A stretch of DNA of 34,726 bases from Chloroflexota bacterium (lineage in GTDB: Bacteria > Chloroflexota > Limnocylindria > P2-11E), in the NCBI GenBank assembly GCA_016191385.1, contig JACPOT010000013.1:1-34726 (forward strand). Direction: 5' to 3'. Within the stretch, counting starts at the first letter, position 1. Each line of letters starts with the position of its first letter. Of the stretch, positions 1 to 7,935 are shown in pieces. Position numbers and translations under genes: made by a program. The notes beneath the pieces are model-generated. The model was not told the DNA's origin and searched no databases. It was given only the letters and a program-made list of their open reading frames with translations.

Positions 1-1
1 G

Positions 2-52
2 CCGGCCAAGAACGAGCCGGCCAAGAACGAGCCGGCCAAGAACGAGCCGGCC
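2..52 (+). repeat. 15-bp tandem repeat (ccggccaagaacgag, about 3.4 copies visible) encoding PAKNE
   Basis: Exact 15-bp periodicity read directly. Confidence 0.9.
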
Positions 53-139
53 AAGGACAAGACAACTCCCGAGAAGAACGCGCCCGAGAAGCCCGACGCG
101 AAGAACGACGCGAAGGACGACAGGGGCAAGAAGCCCTGA
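2..139 (+). CDS. 3' end of a CDS with a low-complexity charged tail (PAKNEPAKNEPAKNEPAKDKTTPEKNAPEKPDAKNDAKDDRGKKP*); partial at window start
   Basis: Open frame in phase 2 from the window edge to TGA at 137-139; 15-bp tandem units encoding PAKNE. Confidence 0.6.
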   Translation, partial: PAKNEPAKNEPAKNEPAKDKTTPEKNAPEKPDAKNDAKDDRGKKP

Positions 140-185
140 CCCGCCGCTAAAATGGCGTAGCGAGCGGATCCGCTCGCACCCTCGC

Positions 186-260
186 GGCGGGCGTCGCCCA
201 GCGGCCTAGGGCCCCAGAATGTGGATCTGGTATTCGCGGGTTCGAATCCCGCCGCCCGCC
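186..260 (+). tRNA. tRNA-His (anticodon GTG)
   Basis: Acceptor gcgggcg/cgcccgc (187-193/253-259), D stem gccc/gggc, anticodon stem ccaga/tctgg with loop atGTGga, T arm gcggg-ttcgaat-cccgc; extra G-1 (186) opposite C73 (260) is diagnostic of tRNA-His. Confidence 0.95.
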
Positions 261-272
261 CAGTGGCCTTCT

Positions 273-1070
273 CTAGGTCCCCGCACGGCGCTTGGCCTCC
301 TCGATCAGCGACCGCACCATCGGCGCGCCGTAGTGGAACTGGCCCACGTCGAGGAACGTGGTCCACGGAGCGACGGCCTCCGCGTACTTCCCTTGTTCGT
401 ACAGCGCGAGACCCTTGAGGAACAGCGCATCGGGATCGCGCGGGCGCAGCGAGAGCACGCGGTCCGCCGCGAGGGCCGCGCCGTCGAGCGATCCGGAGCG
501 GAAGAGCAGGAGGCCGAGGCCGTTCAGGGCGGGCACGTTCTCCGGCTCGACGGACAGCACGGCGGTGTACTGAGCGGCTGCGTCGCTGTCGCGCCCTTCG
601 GCCTCGTACGCCTCGGCGAGCGCCAGGCGTGAGGGGATATCCGCGGGGCGCGCGCGCACGCGCGCCTCGAGGTCGGCCGTCGACGTGACCGCGGGCACCG
701 TTCCCGTGATCGTCTGGCCGGGCGCGCGGTCACCCGCGGACGCGGGCAGGCGCGCGACGACGACGATCGCGAGAAGGCCGGCGAGCACGGCCGCGAGCGC
801 GAACCTGCGCACGGGGGCGGCGGGGCCGCTCGCCTCTGCGGGCGGGAACGCCGCGGCCTCGATGCGCGCCCGGAGCCGCGCGGCATCGGCGGGGTCGATC
901 GTCCCCGCGGCGACCGCGAACTCGAGGTCGCGCAGCGAGCTCACCGCACGCGCGACGTCGTCGTGGCGGTCGGGCGCCTCGGCCGGCCACGCGATCCGCC
1001 GCAGGAGGGGACGGAGCGCGAAAGCGGCGCCGGTCATGAACGCGATCGCCGCGAGCAGCGCGACCGTCAC
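273..1070 (-). CDS. ccmI: Cytochrome c maturation protein CcmI-like, TPR-containing
   Basis: Real start probably GTG at 1070 (VTVALLAAIAFMTGAAFALRPLLRR...), overlapping the ccmH stop; TM segment plus TPR-like region (AEAYEAEGRDSDAAAQYTAVLSVEPENVPALNGLGLLLF). The ORF-track extension to 1529 is out-of-frame noise over ccmH. Confidence 0.8.
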   Translation of the reverse strand: MTVALLAAIAFMTGAAFALRPLLRRIAWPAEAPDRHDDVARAVSSLRDLEFAVAAGTIDPADAARLRARIEAAAFPPAEASGPAAPVRRFALAAVLAGLLAIVVVARLPASAGDRAPGQTITGTVPAVTSTADLEARVRARPADIPSRLALAEAYEAEGRDSDAAAQYTAVLSVEPENVPALNGLGLLLFRSGSLDGAALAADRVLSLRPRDPDALFLKGLALYEQGKYAEAVAPWTTFLDVGQFHYGAPMVRSLIEEAKRRAGT

Positions 1071-1522
1071 TCGGCGAGCGCCTCCTCGAGCACTCGGCGC
1101 TCGATGGCCGCGTGCTGCGCAGGCGTGACCATCACGGGCGCCGCGGCCTCGCGGCGCAGGCGCCGCGCGACGAGCACGCCGCCGGCGATCACCGCCAGCG
1201 GCGGGATCGCCCACACCGCCCCGCGGGCGTCTAGGAGCGGGGGCGACAGAAGGATCCAGTCGCCGTACGCCTGGCGGAACTCCGCGCGGATCTCGTCGTC
1301 CGTCCGGCCTTCGGCGACGCGCTGCCGCACCAGCCCGCGCATCTCGCGCGCCATGTCCGATGGCGAGTCCGCCACGGAGAGACCCTGGCAGACGGGGCAG
1401 CGCAGCTCCGTGCTGATGCGCTCGACGCGGTCCTCCTGCGGCTCGGCGCGCGGGAGCGCCGTAACGGCGATGCTCACCGCCAGGGCGGCCGTCCCGAGCG
1501 CGATCGCGACGCGCGGCCTCAC
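1067..1522 (-). CDS. ccmH: Cytochrome c maturation protein CcmH
   Basis: LRCPVCQGLSVADS motif, C-terminal TM; GTG start at 1522 overlaps the ccmF TGA (GTGA). Confidence 0.9.
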   Translation of the reverse strand: MRPRVAIALGTAALAVSIAVTALPRAEPQEDRVERISTELRCPVCQGLSVADSPSDMAREMRGLVRQRVAEGRTDDEIRAEFRQAYGDWILLSPPLLDARGAVWAIPPLAVIAGGVLVARRLRREAAAPVMVTPAQHAAIERRVLEEALAE

Positions 1523-3516
1523 TCCGCACCCGCTCCGGCGGGGACGGTCGCGGCCACGAGACGCTCGCGCGCTCGCGCGGCCGGCAGCGCCGCGATGAGC
1601 GCGCCGATGCCCACGATCGCGCCGCCGATCCACAGCCACGAGACGAGCGGGATGATCCTTATCTGGATCGTGGCCCACGCGCGTGAGCGGCCGTCGTACG
1701 CGGCGAGGATCGCGTAGACGTCCTCCGTCGCGCTCGAGCGGATCCCGGGCGAGCCGATGGCGCCGGTGGCGTTCGGGTAGTAGCTGAGGGCGGCGACGAG
1801 CGGCGCGCTCCCGCCCCCGTCGATCACGCGCAGGTCCGCGACGACCTGGGTGCGGCGTGGCTCGACCACGTCGCGCAGACCCTCGAAGACGACGGTCCGT
1901 CCCGCGACCTCCATCGTGCCGCCGGGTCCGAGCGTGGCCTCGGCTTGCACGGCCTGCGCCTGACTCATGGCGATCGCGAGCGCGATCACCGCGACGCCGA
2001 CGTGCACGACGTATCCGCCGTAGCGGCGGCCGCTGCGCTTGAACAGGTTCGCGAACGCGGTCGTCGCGCTCTCGCCGTGCAGCGTCCCGCGCGCGCGGAT
2101 CCCGCGGGCGAGCTCCTGCGCCACGGTCGCGCAGACGAAGCCCGCGAGGGCGAACGCCAGCACCGCGGCCGTCCCCCGCACGCCGACGACGAGCGCGACG
2201 AGCGCCAGCGCGCCGGAGGTCACGACGGGCGCGGCGAACTGGCGCTCCAGCGTCGCCCGCGATGCGCCGTGCCAGGGCAGCTGCGGGCCGACGCCCATGA
2301 GGAAGAGGAGCGCGAGCCCGAGCGGGACCGCGACGCGGTCGAAGTACGGCGAGCCGATCGAGACCTGGTCGCCGCTGAGGGCTTCCACGGCGAGCGGGTA
2401 GAGCGTCCCGAGCAGCACGGTGAGCGTCACGGCGACGAAGAGGACGTTCTGGAAGAGGAACACCGCCTCGCGGGAGATCGGCGCTACGGGCCCACTGTCC
2501 GCGAGCCGCGCCGATCGCCAGAGGAGAAGTCCGACCGAGAGGGCCAGGACGGCGGCGAGGTAGCCCAGAAGGAGCGGGCCGATCGCTGACTGCGAGAACG
2601 AGTGCACGGAGTTCACGACGCCGCTGCGCGTGAGGAACGTGCCGAGGATGGTGAGCGCGAACGTCCCGATGACCAGCGCGAGGTTCCACGTCCGCAGCAT
2701 CCGCCGCTTCTCCTCGACCATGACCGAGTGGAGGTAGGCCGTGGCCGCGAGCCACGGCATGATCGCCGCGTTCTCGACCGGGTCCCACGCCCAATACCCG
2801 CCCCAGCCGAGGACGTTGTACGACCACCACCCGCCGGCGACGATCCCGATGCCGAGGAGCGCCCACGCGACGAGAGCGGAGCGCCGCGTGGCCACCATCC
2901 AGCGGTCGCCGCCCTCGCCGAGGATGAGCGAGGCCATCGCGTAGGCGAACGGGATCGAGAAGAGGACGTACCCGAGGTAGAGCAGCGGCGGGTGCAGTCC
3001 CATCAGCCAGTGGTCCTGCAGCAGCGGGTTCGGCCCACGGCCATTCAGCGGGACAGCGTCGAGCCGCACGAACGGATCCGCCGCCGGCGTCACGACGAGC
3101 AGCAGGAAGAAGGAGAGCATCGCGAACAGCAGGGCGAGCGCCGTGGTCGCCAGGCGCGGGAGCTCGCGCGTGCCGCGCCAGGCCACGTACACGACCGCCC
3201 CGGCGAGGATCGTCGTCCACAGCAGGATCGACCCCTCGAGCGCGGCCCACAGCGAGATGGCGCTGAAGTACGTGGGCGTCTCGCGGGCGTTGTTCTCGGC
3301 GACGTAGTGGAGGGAGAAGTCGTGCGACACGAGCGCCCCCACCATCGCGAGCGACGCGACGGTCACGAGCGCGAGCGTCGCGATCGCGGTCATGCGCGCG
3401 CTGGCGAGGAAGCGTCCGTCGCGGCGCCACGCGGCCTGCGTCGCCGCAACGACACCCCACAGCGCGAGCGGGAACGCCGCCCGCAGCGCCCCCGCGCCGA
3501 CGTCACCCCAGCTCAT
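1519..3516 (-). CDS. ccmF: Heme lyase subunit CcmF/NrfE family
   Basis: 665 aa polytopic protein with the WGGYWAWDPVENAAIMPWL heme-handling motif. Confidence 0.95.
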   Translation of the reverse strand: MSWGDVGAGALRAAFPLALWGVVAATQAAWRRDGRFLASARMTAIATLALVTVASLAMVGALVSHDFSLHYVAENNARETPTYFSAISLWAALEGSILLWTTILAGAVVYVAWRGTRELPRLATTALALLFAMLSFFLLLVVTPAADPFVRLDAVPLNGRGPNPLLQDHWLMGLHPPLLYLGYVLFSIPFAYAMASLILGEGGDRWMVATRRSALVAWALLGIGIVAGGWWSYNVLGWGGYWAWDPVENAAIMPWLAATAYLHSVMVEEKRRMLRTWNLALVIGTFALTILGTFLTRSGVVNSVHSFSQSAIGPLLLGYLAAVLALSVGLLLWRSARLADSGPVAPISREAVFLFQNVLFVAVTLTVLLGTLYPLAVEALSGDQVSIGSPYFDRVAVPLGLALLFLMGVGPQLPWHGASRATLERQFAAPVVTSGALALVALVVGVRGTAAVLAFALAGFVCATVAQELARGIRARGTLHGESATTAFANLFKRSGRRYGGYVVHVGVAVIALAIAMSQAQAVQAEATLGPGGTMEVAGRTVVFEGLRDVVEPRRTQVVADLRVIDGGGSAPLVAALSYYPNATGAIGSPGIRSSATEDVYAILAAYDGRSRAWATIQIRIIPLVSWLWIGGAIVGIGALIAALPAARARERLVAATVPAGAGAE

Positions 3517-3959
3517 GGCGTCCTATGTGGCGGGGTCTGGCTCGGGCTCGGCGGCGCGTACACCTCGTCGTGCTTGGCGATGACCGACGACGCGCGGAAC
3601 GAGCCGTCGGTCGCGAAGACGCCTTCGACGACCGCGCCGGCGCCCTCGCGCAGGAGGGCCGGGGGAGCGCCCCGGCCGATCACCAATGTGCGCGTCACTC
3701 CGTCGGCCAGGATGAAGCGCAGGTCGCGGGTCGTCTCGTCGTAACGCAGCGTGCCGACCTCCACCTGGCCGCCCAGACGTGCGGTCGTGCCGGGCGCGAT
3801 CTGCTTCGCCTTCGCCTCGGTCGGCGTGAGGTAATAGATCGCCGATGGTCCGAGCGCCGCCAGCGCCGACCAGCCGATCCCCACGGCCACCGCCAGGGCC
3901 GTGATGAGCAGGAGCCGGCGCCCGCTGGCGCCAGCGGTGGTCCGCCTAGCGACGGACAC
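3513..3959 (-). CDS. ccmE: Cytochrome c maturation heme chaperone CcmE
   Basis: N-terminal TM, OB-fold-like sequence, conserved AKHDEVY (HxxxY heme-binding). Confidence 0.92.
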   Translation of the reverse strand: MSVARRTTAGASGRRLLLITALAVAVGIGWSALAALGPSAIYYLTPTEAKAKQIAPGTTARLGGQVEVGTLRYDETTRDLRFILADGVTRTLVIGRGAPPALLREGAGAVVEGVFATDGSFRASSVIAKHDEVYAPPSPSQTPPHRTP

Positions 3960-4038
3960 GAAGCGAGACGACGTATGCGGCGAGACACCCCCACACGATC
4001 AGGTATGCGGCGGCGATGAAGCCGAGGTTCTCGGTCAA
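3946..4038 (-). CDS. ccmD: CcmD-like 30-aa heme exporter small subunit
   Basis: Below the ORF-track length cutoff; manual translation from TTG at 4038: (M)[29 protein letters not shown], single TM with basic tail, located between ccmC and ccmE; start overlaps ccmC stop (TTGA). Confidence 0.75.
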   Translation of the reverse strand: MTENLGFIAAAYLIVWGCLAAYVVSLRVRR

Positions 4039-4754
4039 GCGCCTGCGGCTCTCTTCAAAAGCAGCGATCCGAGGACGCGGTCCTGGCGCGCGCGCTCCAG
4101 ATCGACGCGCGCGGCCAGCATCCAGGCGTAGAGGATGGTGAACGCGACCACGCCGACGATGAGGGTCGCGAGCATGCGGTCATCGAGCGCGGGCCCTCCG
4201 GGCCGCAGCACCGACGGCAGCTGGTGCAGGGCGTTCATCCAGGTGACCGAGAGATGGACGATGGGCACGTTCACGACAGCGACGATCCCCGCCACCGCGC
4301 TCCGGGTGGCGCGGCGCTCGAGGTCCAGCGAAAGGCTGCGCAGCAGCAGGTAGCCCACGTACATGACGAACATCACGGCGGTCGTCAGCAGGCGCGGCTC
4401 CCACGTCCACCACACGCCCCACGTCGGCTTGGCCCAGATGGACCCCGCGATGAGGGTGAGCCCGGTGAACAGCACGCCGATCTCCGCCGACGCGACAGCG
4501 ATCGCGTCGAACACCGGACGCTTGGACCACAGCCACCCCACGCTCGCGACGAAGACGACCAGGAACGCCAGGTAGGCGAGCCAGGCGGAGGGGACGTGCA
4601 CGTACATGACCCGCTGCACGTCGCCCTGGACCGCGTCGGTCGGGGCCCACACCAGCGCCATCGCTGTGGCGACCAGGGCCGCGACGACGCTCGCGGGGGC
4701 GAGCGCCGGACGGATACGCATGGGGATGGTCCGCGGGAATGCAGTGGTGATCAC
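4035..4754 (-). CDS. ccmC: Heme ABC exporter permease CcmC
   Basis: [12 protein letters not shown]...[17 protein letters not shown]...[13 protein letters not shown] motifs; likely GTG start at 4754 overlapping the ccmB stop. Confidence 0.92.
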   Translation of the reverse strand: MITTAFPRTIPMRIRPALAPASVVAALVATAMALVWAPTDAVQGDVQRVMYVHVPSAWLAYLAFLVVFVASVGWLWSKRPVFDAIAVASAEIGVLFTGLTLIAGSIWAKPTWGVWWTWEPRLLTTAVMFVMYVGYLLLRSLSLDLERRATRSAVAGIVAVVNVPIVHLSVTWMNALHQLPSVLRPGGPALDDRMLATLIVGVVAFTILYAWMLAARVDLERARQDRVLGSLLLKRAAGA

Positions 4755-5413
4755 TCGATGGCCGTCGGGACGATGGTAAGGCCGAGCACCGCATACACCA
4801 GCGCGATCGCGAGGAGCAGTCCCGACCACGCGAGCGAGCCGCTCGGGTCGCCCTCGAGCGCGAGCGCGGTCGCGTTCGTGGCCGCGACGAGCTGCGGCAC
4901 GAGGACCGGCAGCGCAAGGACCGGCACGAGCGCCGCGCGCGCGCGCAGCCGCAGCGTGAGCGCGACATCGAGGATCACCACCGCGGGCAGGGCCACGACC
5001 CCCAGGGCTGCCGCGAGCAGCAGGTGCCCCGGCAGGGCGATGTCGAGGTCGAGGAGCGCGATCTCGAGGACGCCCCCGCCGACGGCCACGACCGCGAGGG
5101 TCCCGAGGAGCGCGATGAGCTTGCCCGCGTAGAGCGCGTCCCGCCCCCCGGGGAGAGCCAGGACGGCGTCGATGGCGTCGTCCTCGAGCTCGCGCTCGAA
5201 CGACCGCATCGCGATCACGATCGCGGCGAAGAGCAGCGCGATCCAGTAGAGCGCTGGCGCAACGGACGATGCGCGCGCGACCTGCGGACCCACGACGACG
5301 CTCTCGAGGAGCACGAGCGCCGCGACGAACGTGGCGGCCGCCACCAGGCCGTCGGGCTGGCGGCGGTCCGCGCGGCCCTCGCGCGCGGCGACGAGCAGAG
5401 CGCGGCGGATCAT
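4751..5413 (-). CDS. ccmB: Heme ABC exporter permease CcmB
   Basis: Polytopic, RSFERELEDDAIDAVLALPGGRDALYAGK motif, between ccmA and ccmC. Confidence 0.9.
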   Translation of the reverse strand: MIRRALLVAAREGRADRRQPDGLVAAATFVAALVLLESVVVGPQVARASSVAPALYWIALLFAAIVIAMRSFERELEDDAIDAVLALPGGRDALYAGKLIALLGTLAVVAVGGGVLEIALLDLDIALPGHLLLAAALGVVALPAVVILDVALTLRLRARAALVPVLALPVLVPQLVAATNATALALEGDPSGSLAWSGLLLAIALVYAVLGLTIVPTAIE

Positions 5414-6039
5414 CCCTGGACCTCGCCGTCGTGCATCAGGTAGACGCGCCGCGCGTCGCGGTCGAGATCGGCATGCCCGTGCGAGGCGATGAGCACCGCG
5501 GCGCCGCCCCCGGCGCTATCGCGGAGCGCGCGCTGCAGTCTCGCGACGGCCTCGTCGTCGAGCTCGGCGAACGGCTCGTCCAGCAGCAGGATGTCGCACC
5601 TCTCGCTCTCGATGCGCGCGAGCGCCGCGCGCCGGCGCTGCCCCGCGGACAGCTGCTCCACCGGGCGATCCGCGTCAGCGCCCAGGCCCCAGCTGCGGAG
5701 GGGCACGCCGACGTCCGCGCGTCTCTCCCGGAACGCGGCGAAGAAGGCGAGGTTCTCTCGCGCGGTGAGCCCGTGGACCAGCTGGGGACGGTGGCCCAGA
5801 TAGAGGAGGTCCCCCGCGACGTCGACGGATCCCCGCAGCAGCGGGACCAGGCCGGCGAGCGCGCGCAGGGCCGTCGTCTTCCCACTGCCGTTCGGGCCGC
5901 GCAGGACGGTGATCCCCGGCAGGACCTCGATCGCGACGCCGCGCAGGATCACGCGATCGCCGAGCGCGACGACCGCGCCGTCGAGTCGCGCGGAGGGGAC
6001 CGGTGCGCCGGCACGCGCGATCGCCGCCGTACTCTGCAT
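5410..6039 (-). CDS. ccmA: Heme ABC exporter ATP-binding protein CcmA
   Basis: Walker A GPNGSGKTT, signature LSAGQRRR, Walker B ILLLDEPF; start ATG 6039 (alternative 6048). Confidence 0.92.
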   Translation of the reverse strand: MQSTAAIARAGAPVPSARLDGAVVALGDRVILRGVAIEVLPGITVLRGPNGSGKTTALRALAGLVPLLRGSVDVAGDLLYLGHRPQLVHGLTARENLAFFAAFRERRADVGVPLRSWGLGADADRPVEQLSAGQRRRAALARIESERCDILLLDEPFAELDDEAVARLQRALRDSAGGGAAVLIASHGHADLDRDARRVYLMHDGEVQG

Positions 6040-6046
6040 GACCGGC

Positions 6047-6424
6047 ATGATGCGGCCCCTGATCCTCGCCGTCGTCCTCGCTCTGGTGGGAGCGGCGTGC
6101 GAGGAGCCCGCCGCGACCGAGCCGTTCGCTCGCGGGCGGCAGCTCTTCGGGCGGCTCGGCTGCGCGCGCTGCCATGTCATCGACGCGCAGGGCGGCCGGC
6201 TCGGTCCCGACCTCTCGCGTATCGGCACCATTGCGGTGGCGCGCAAGCCCGAAGCGACTCCGTCGGCGCGCGGGGTCGCGGACGCCTACATCCGCGAGTC
6301 GATCCTGGACCCCGGCGCGTACATCGTCCCCGGATACAACGACGTCATGCCGCGTGGCCTCGCGCGGAACCTTTCCCAGAGCGACCTCGACGCCCTCGTG
6401 CTCTTCCTGAGGGAACACCGCTGA
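6047..6424 (+). CDS. Monoheme c-type cytochrome, predicted lipoprotein
   Basis: Signal peptide with lipobox-like LVGAAC, CARCH heme motif, distal Met region (YNDVMPRGL), typical C-terminal helix LSQSDLDALVLFLREH. Confidence 0.85.
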   Translation: MMRPLILAVVLALVGAACEEPAATEPFARGRQLFGRLGCARCHVIDAQGGRLGPDLSRIGTIAVARKPEATPSARGVADAYIRESILDPGAYIVPGYNDVMPRGLARNLSQSDLDALVLFLREHR

Positions 6425-6445
6425 TAACAGGCGGCGGCGCTGTTA
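6425..6445. promoter_or_regulatory. Inverted repeat TAACAG-N9-CTGTTA upstream of the sigma-factor gene; possible operator/promoter
   Basis: Perfect 6-bp arms between cytochrome stop and sigma GTG start; function inferred. Confidence 0.35.
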
Positions 6446-6457
6446 CGTTCACTCGCC

Positions 6458-7063
6458 GTGGAGGAGAGCGCGCCTAACGCCGCGACCGGCCAGGGCGTTG
6501 ATACCGACGAGCGGGACAAGGGTCTCGATGCCGACCTCGCCCGGCGGGCCTCCGCCGGCGACGCGCAGGCGTTCGGGACGCTCTACGACCGCTACGTCGA
6601 CGCGGTGTACCGGTACGTGTTCTACCGCGTCAGGAACGAGGCCGAGGCAGAGGACGTGACCAGCGACGTGTTCTTCAAGGCACTCCGCGCCATGCCCCGG
6701 TACCAGCCGCGGCAGCCGTTCCTCGCCTGGCTCTACCGCATCGCGCGCAACGCGGTGATCGACCGCGGGCGCCGCGTGCGGCCGCAGATCTCCTTCGAGG
6801 ACGCGCTCGCGCACCCCGGCGCCGACCAGGTCCTCGATCCGAACGACCGCCTCGACCGGATCTCCGACGCGGGCGAGCTGCGCGGCGCCATCGCGCGGCT
6901 CACGCCGCTCCAGCAGGACGTGATCATCCTCCGCTACGTCGAAGGCCTCGACACGCGCGCCATCGGCCGTCTTCTCGGACGGCGCGACGGCACGGTGCGC
7001 GGCATCGAGTTCCGCGCTCTCGGCGCGCTCCGCGGCATCCTCCCGCGCGAGGCCGTCTCGTGA
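6458..7063 (+). CDS. ECF-type RNA polymerase sigma-70 factor
   Basis: Region 2 (LYDRYVDAVYRYVFYRVRNEAEAEDVTSDVFFKAL...FLAWLYRIARNAVIDRGRR) and region 4 (LTPLQQDVIILRYVEGLDTRAIGRLLGRRDGTVR). Confidence 0.93.
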   Translation: MEESAPNAATGQGVDTDERDKGLDADLARRASAGDAQAFGTLYDRYVDAVYRYVFYRVRNEAEAEDVTSDVFFKALRAMPRYQPRQPFLAWLYRIARNAVIDRGRRVRPQISFEDALAHPGADQVLDPNDRLDRISDAGELRGAIARLTPLQQDVIILRYVEGLDTRAIGRLLGRRDGTVRGIEFRALGALRGILPREAVS

Positions 7064-7731
7064 ACGACACGCGCCTTCCGCGTCCGGTCATGCGCGACAG
7101 CGCACGGGCGCGGCTCCGCGGCGCGCTCATGAGCGAGGCCGTCCGGCTCGCCGAAGAGCGCCGCGCCCGGCGCGCGTCCCGCTTCGGATGGATCATCGGG
7201 CTGCGTCCCGTCGCGCTGGCCGCGGCGCTCGCCCTCGTGCTCGTGGCGGGAGCGGGTGCCGCTGCCGCGTCGAGCCTCCCGGGCGACGCCGCCTTCGGGC
7301 TCAAGCGCGCGGCCGAGCAGGTCGAGCTGACGCTCGCGCGTAGCGACGACGCGAAGGTGAAGGTCCTCGCGGACCAGGCGCAGCGCCGCCTCGACGAGCT
7401 CGCGCGATCGGCGACACGCGATGACCGGTCGCCGACGGCCTCGGTCGAGTACGAGAAGGCCGTGGAGCGGTTCGCCCAGGCGGTCGAGGCCGTACGCGCC
7501 GCGGAGCCCGAGGACAAGCGCGCCGCGGTCGAGACTCTCGTCGAGGCCGCGCGCGACAAGCACGTGAAGGTCCTCGAGCAGCTCAAGGACCGCGTCCCCG
7601 AGGAAGCCCAGCAGGGGATCGAGCGCGCCATCGAGGACCACGGCAAGCTGGCCGCGCCCGGCAAGGGGCCGAGCAAGACCCCCCGGCCGAGCGAGACCCC
7701 GCGCGGCGGGCGCCCCGCACCGACCCGCTAG
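7060..7731 (+). CDS. DUF5667-like single-TM protein, probable sigma-factor partner
   Basis: GTGA overlap with sigma gene; TM followed by SSLPGDAAFGLKRAAEQVELTLA motif and Pro/Lys-rich tail. Confidence 0.75.
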   Translation: MNDTRLPRPVMRDSARARLRGALMSEAVRLAEERRARRASRFGWIIGLRPVALAAALALVLVAGAGAAAASSLPGDAAFGLKRAAEQVELTLARSDDAKVKVLADQAQRRLDELARSATRDDRSPTASVEYEKAVERFAQAVEAVRAAEPEDKRAAVETLVEAARDKHVKVLEQLKDRVPEEAQQGIERAIEDHGKLAAPGKGPSKTPRPSETPRGGRPAPTR

Positions 7732-7766
7732 CACCGATCGGCAGGGTCCTTGCTTCGGCGTACGGC

Positions 7767-7919
7767 GTGTCCGCTGACGCCGCTTTCACCATCGCCATGG
7801 CCGCCGGATGGATCGCGCTCGTCGTCGCCTTCGCCTGGCCGACCCCGCACTGCAACTGCTGCGCGGTCGGCGCGGAGGAGGAGACCCGGCGCCGCGAGGG
7901 GCAGCGCCAACACCGCTAG
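7767..7919 (+). CDS. Possible 50-aa membrane microprotein with CNCC motif
   Basis: Manual frame from GTG: (M)SADAAFTIAMAAGWIALVVAFAWPTPHCNCCAVGAEEETRRREGQRQHR*; one TM then Cys cluster. Confidence 0.35.
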   Translation: MSADAAFTIAMAAGWIALVVAFAWPTPHCNCCAVGAEEETRRREGQRQHR

Positions 7920-7935
7920 CGCTCGGCGCGCCTTT

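Noticed and set aside
1523-3460. Upstream extension of the ccmH frame (ORF 1067-3460)
   Set aside because: Arg-rich out-of-frame translation of ccmF; only the part downstream of 1522 is real
2602-3744. 380-aa plus-strand ORF
   Set aside because: Antisense of ccmF/ccmE; Arg/Glu/Pro-rich with no motif
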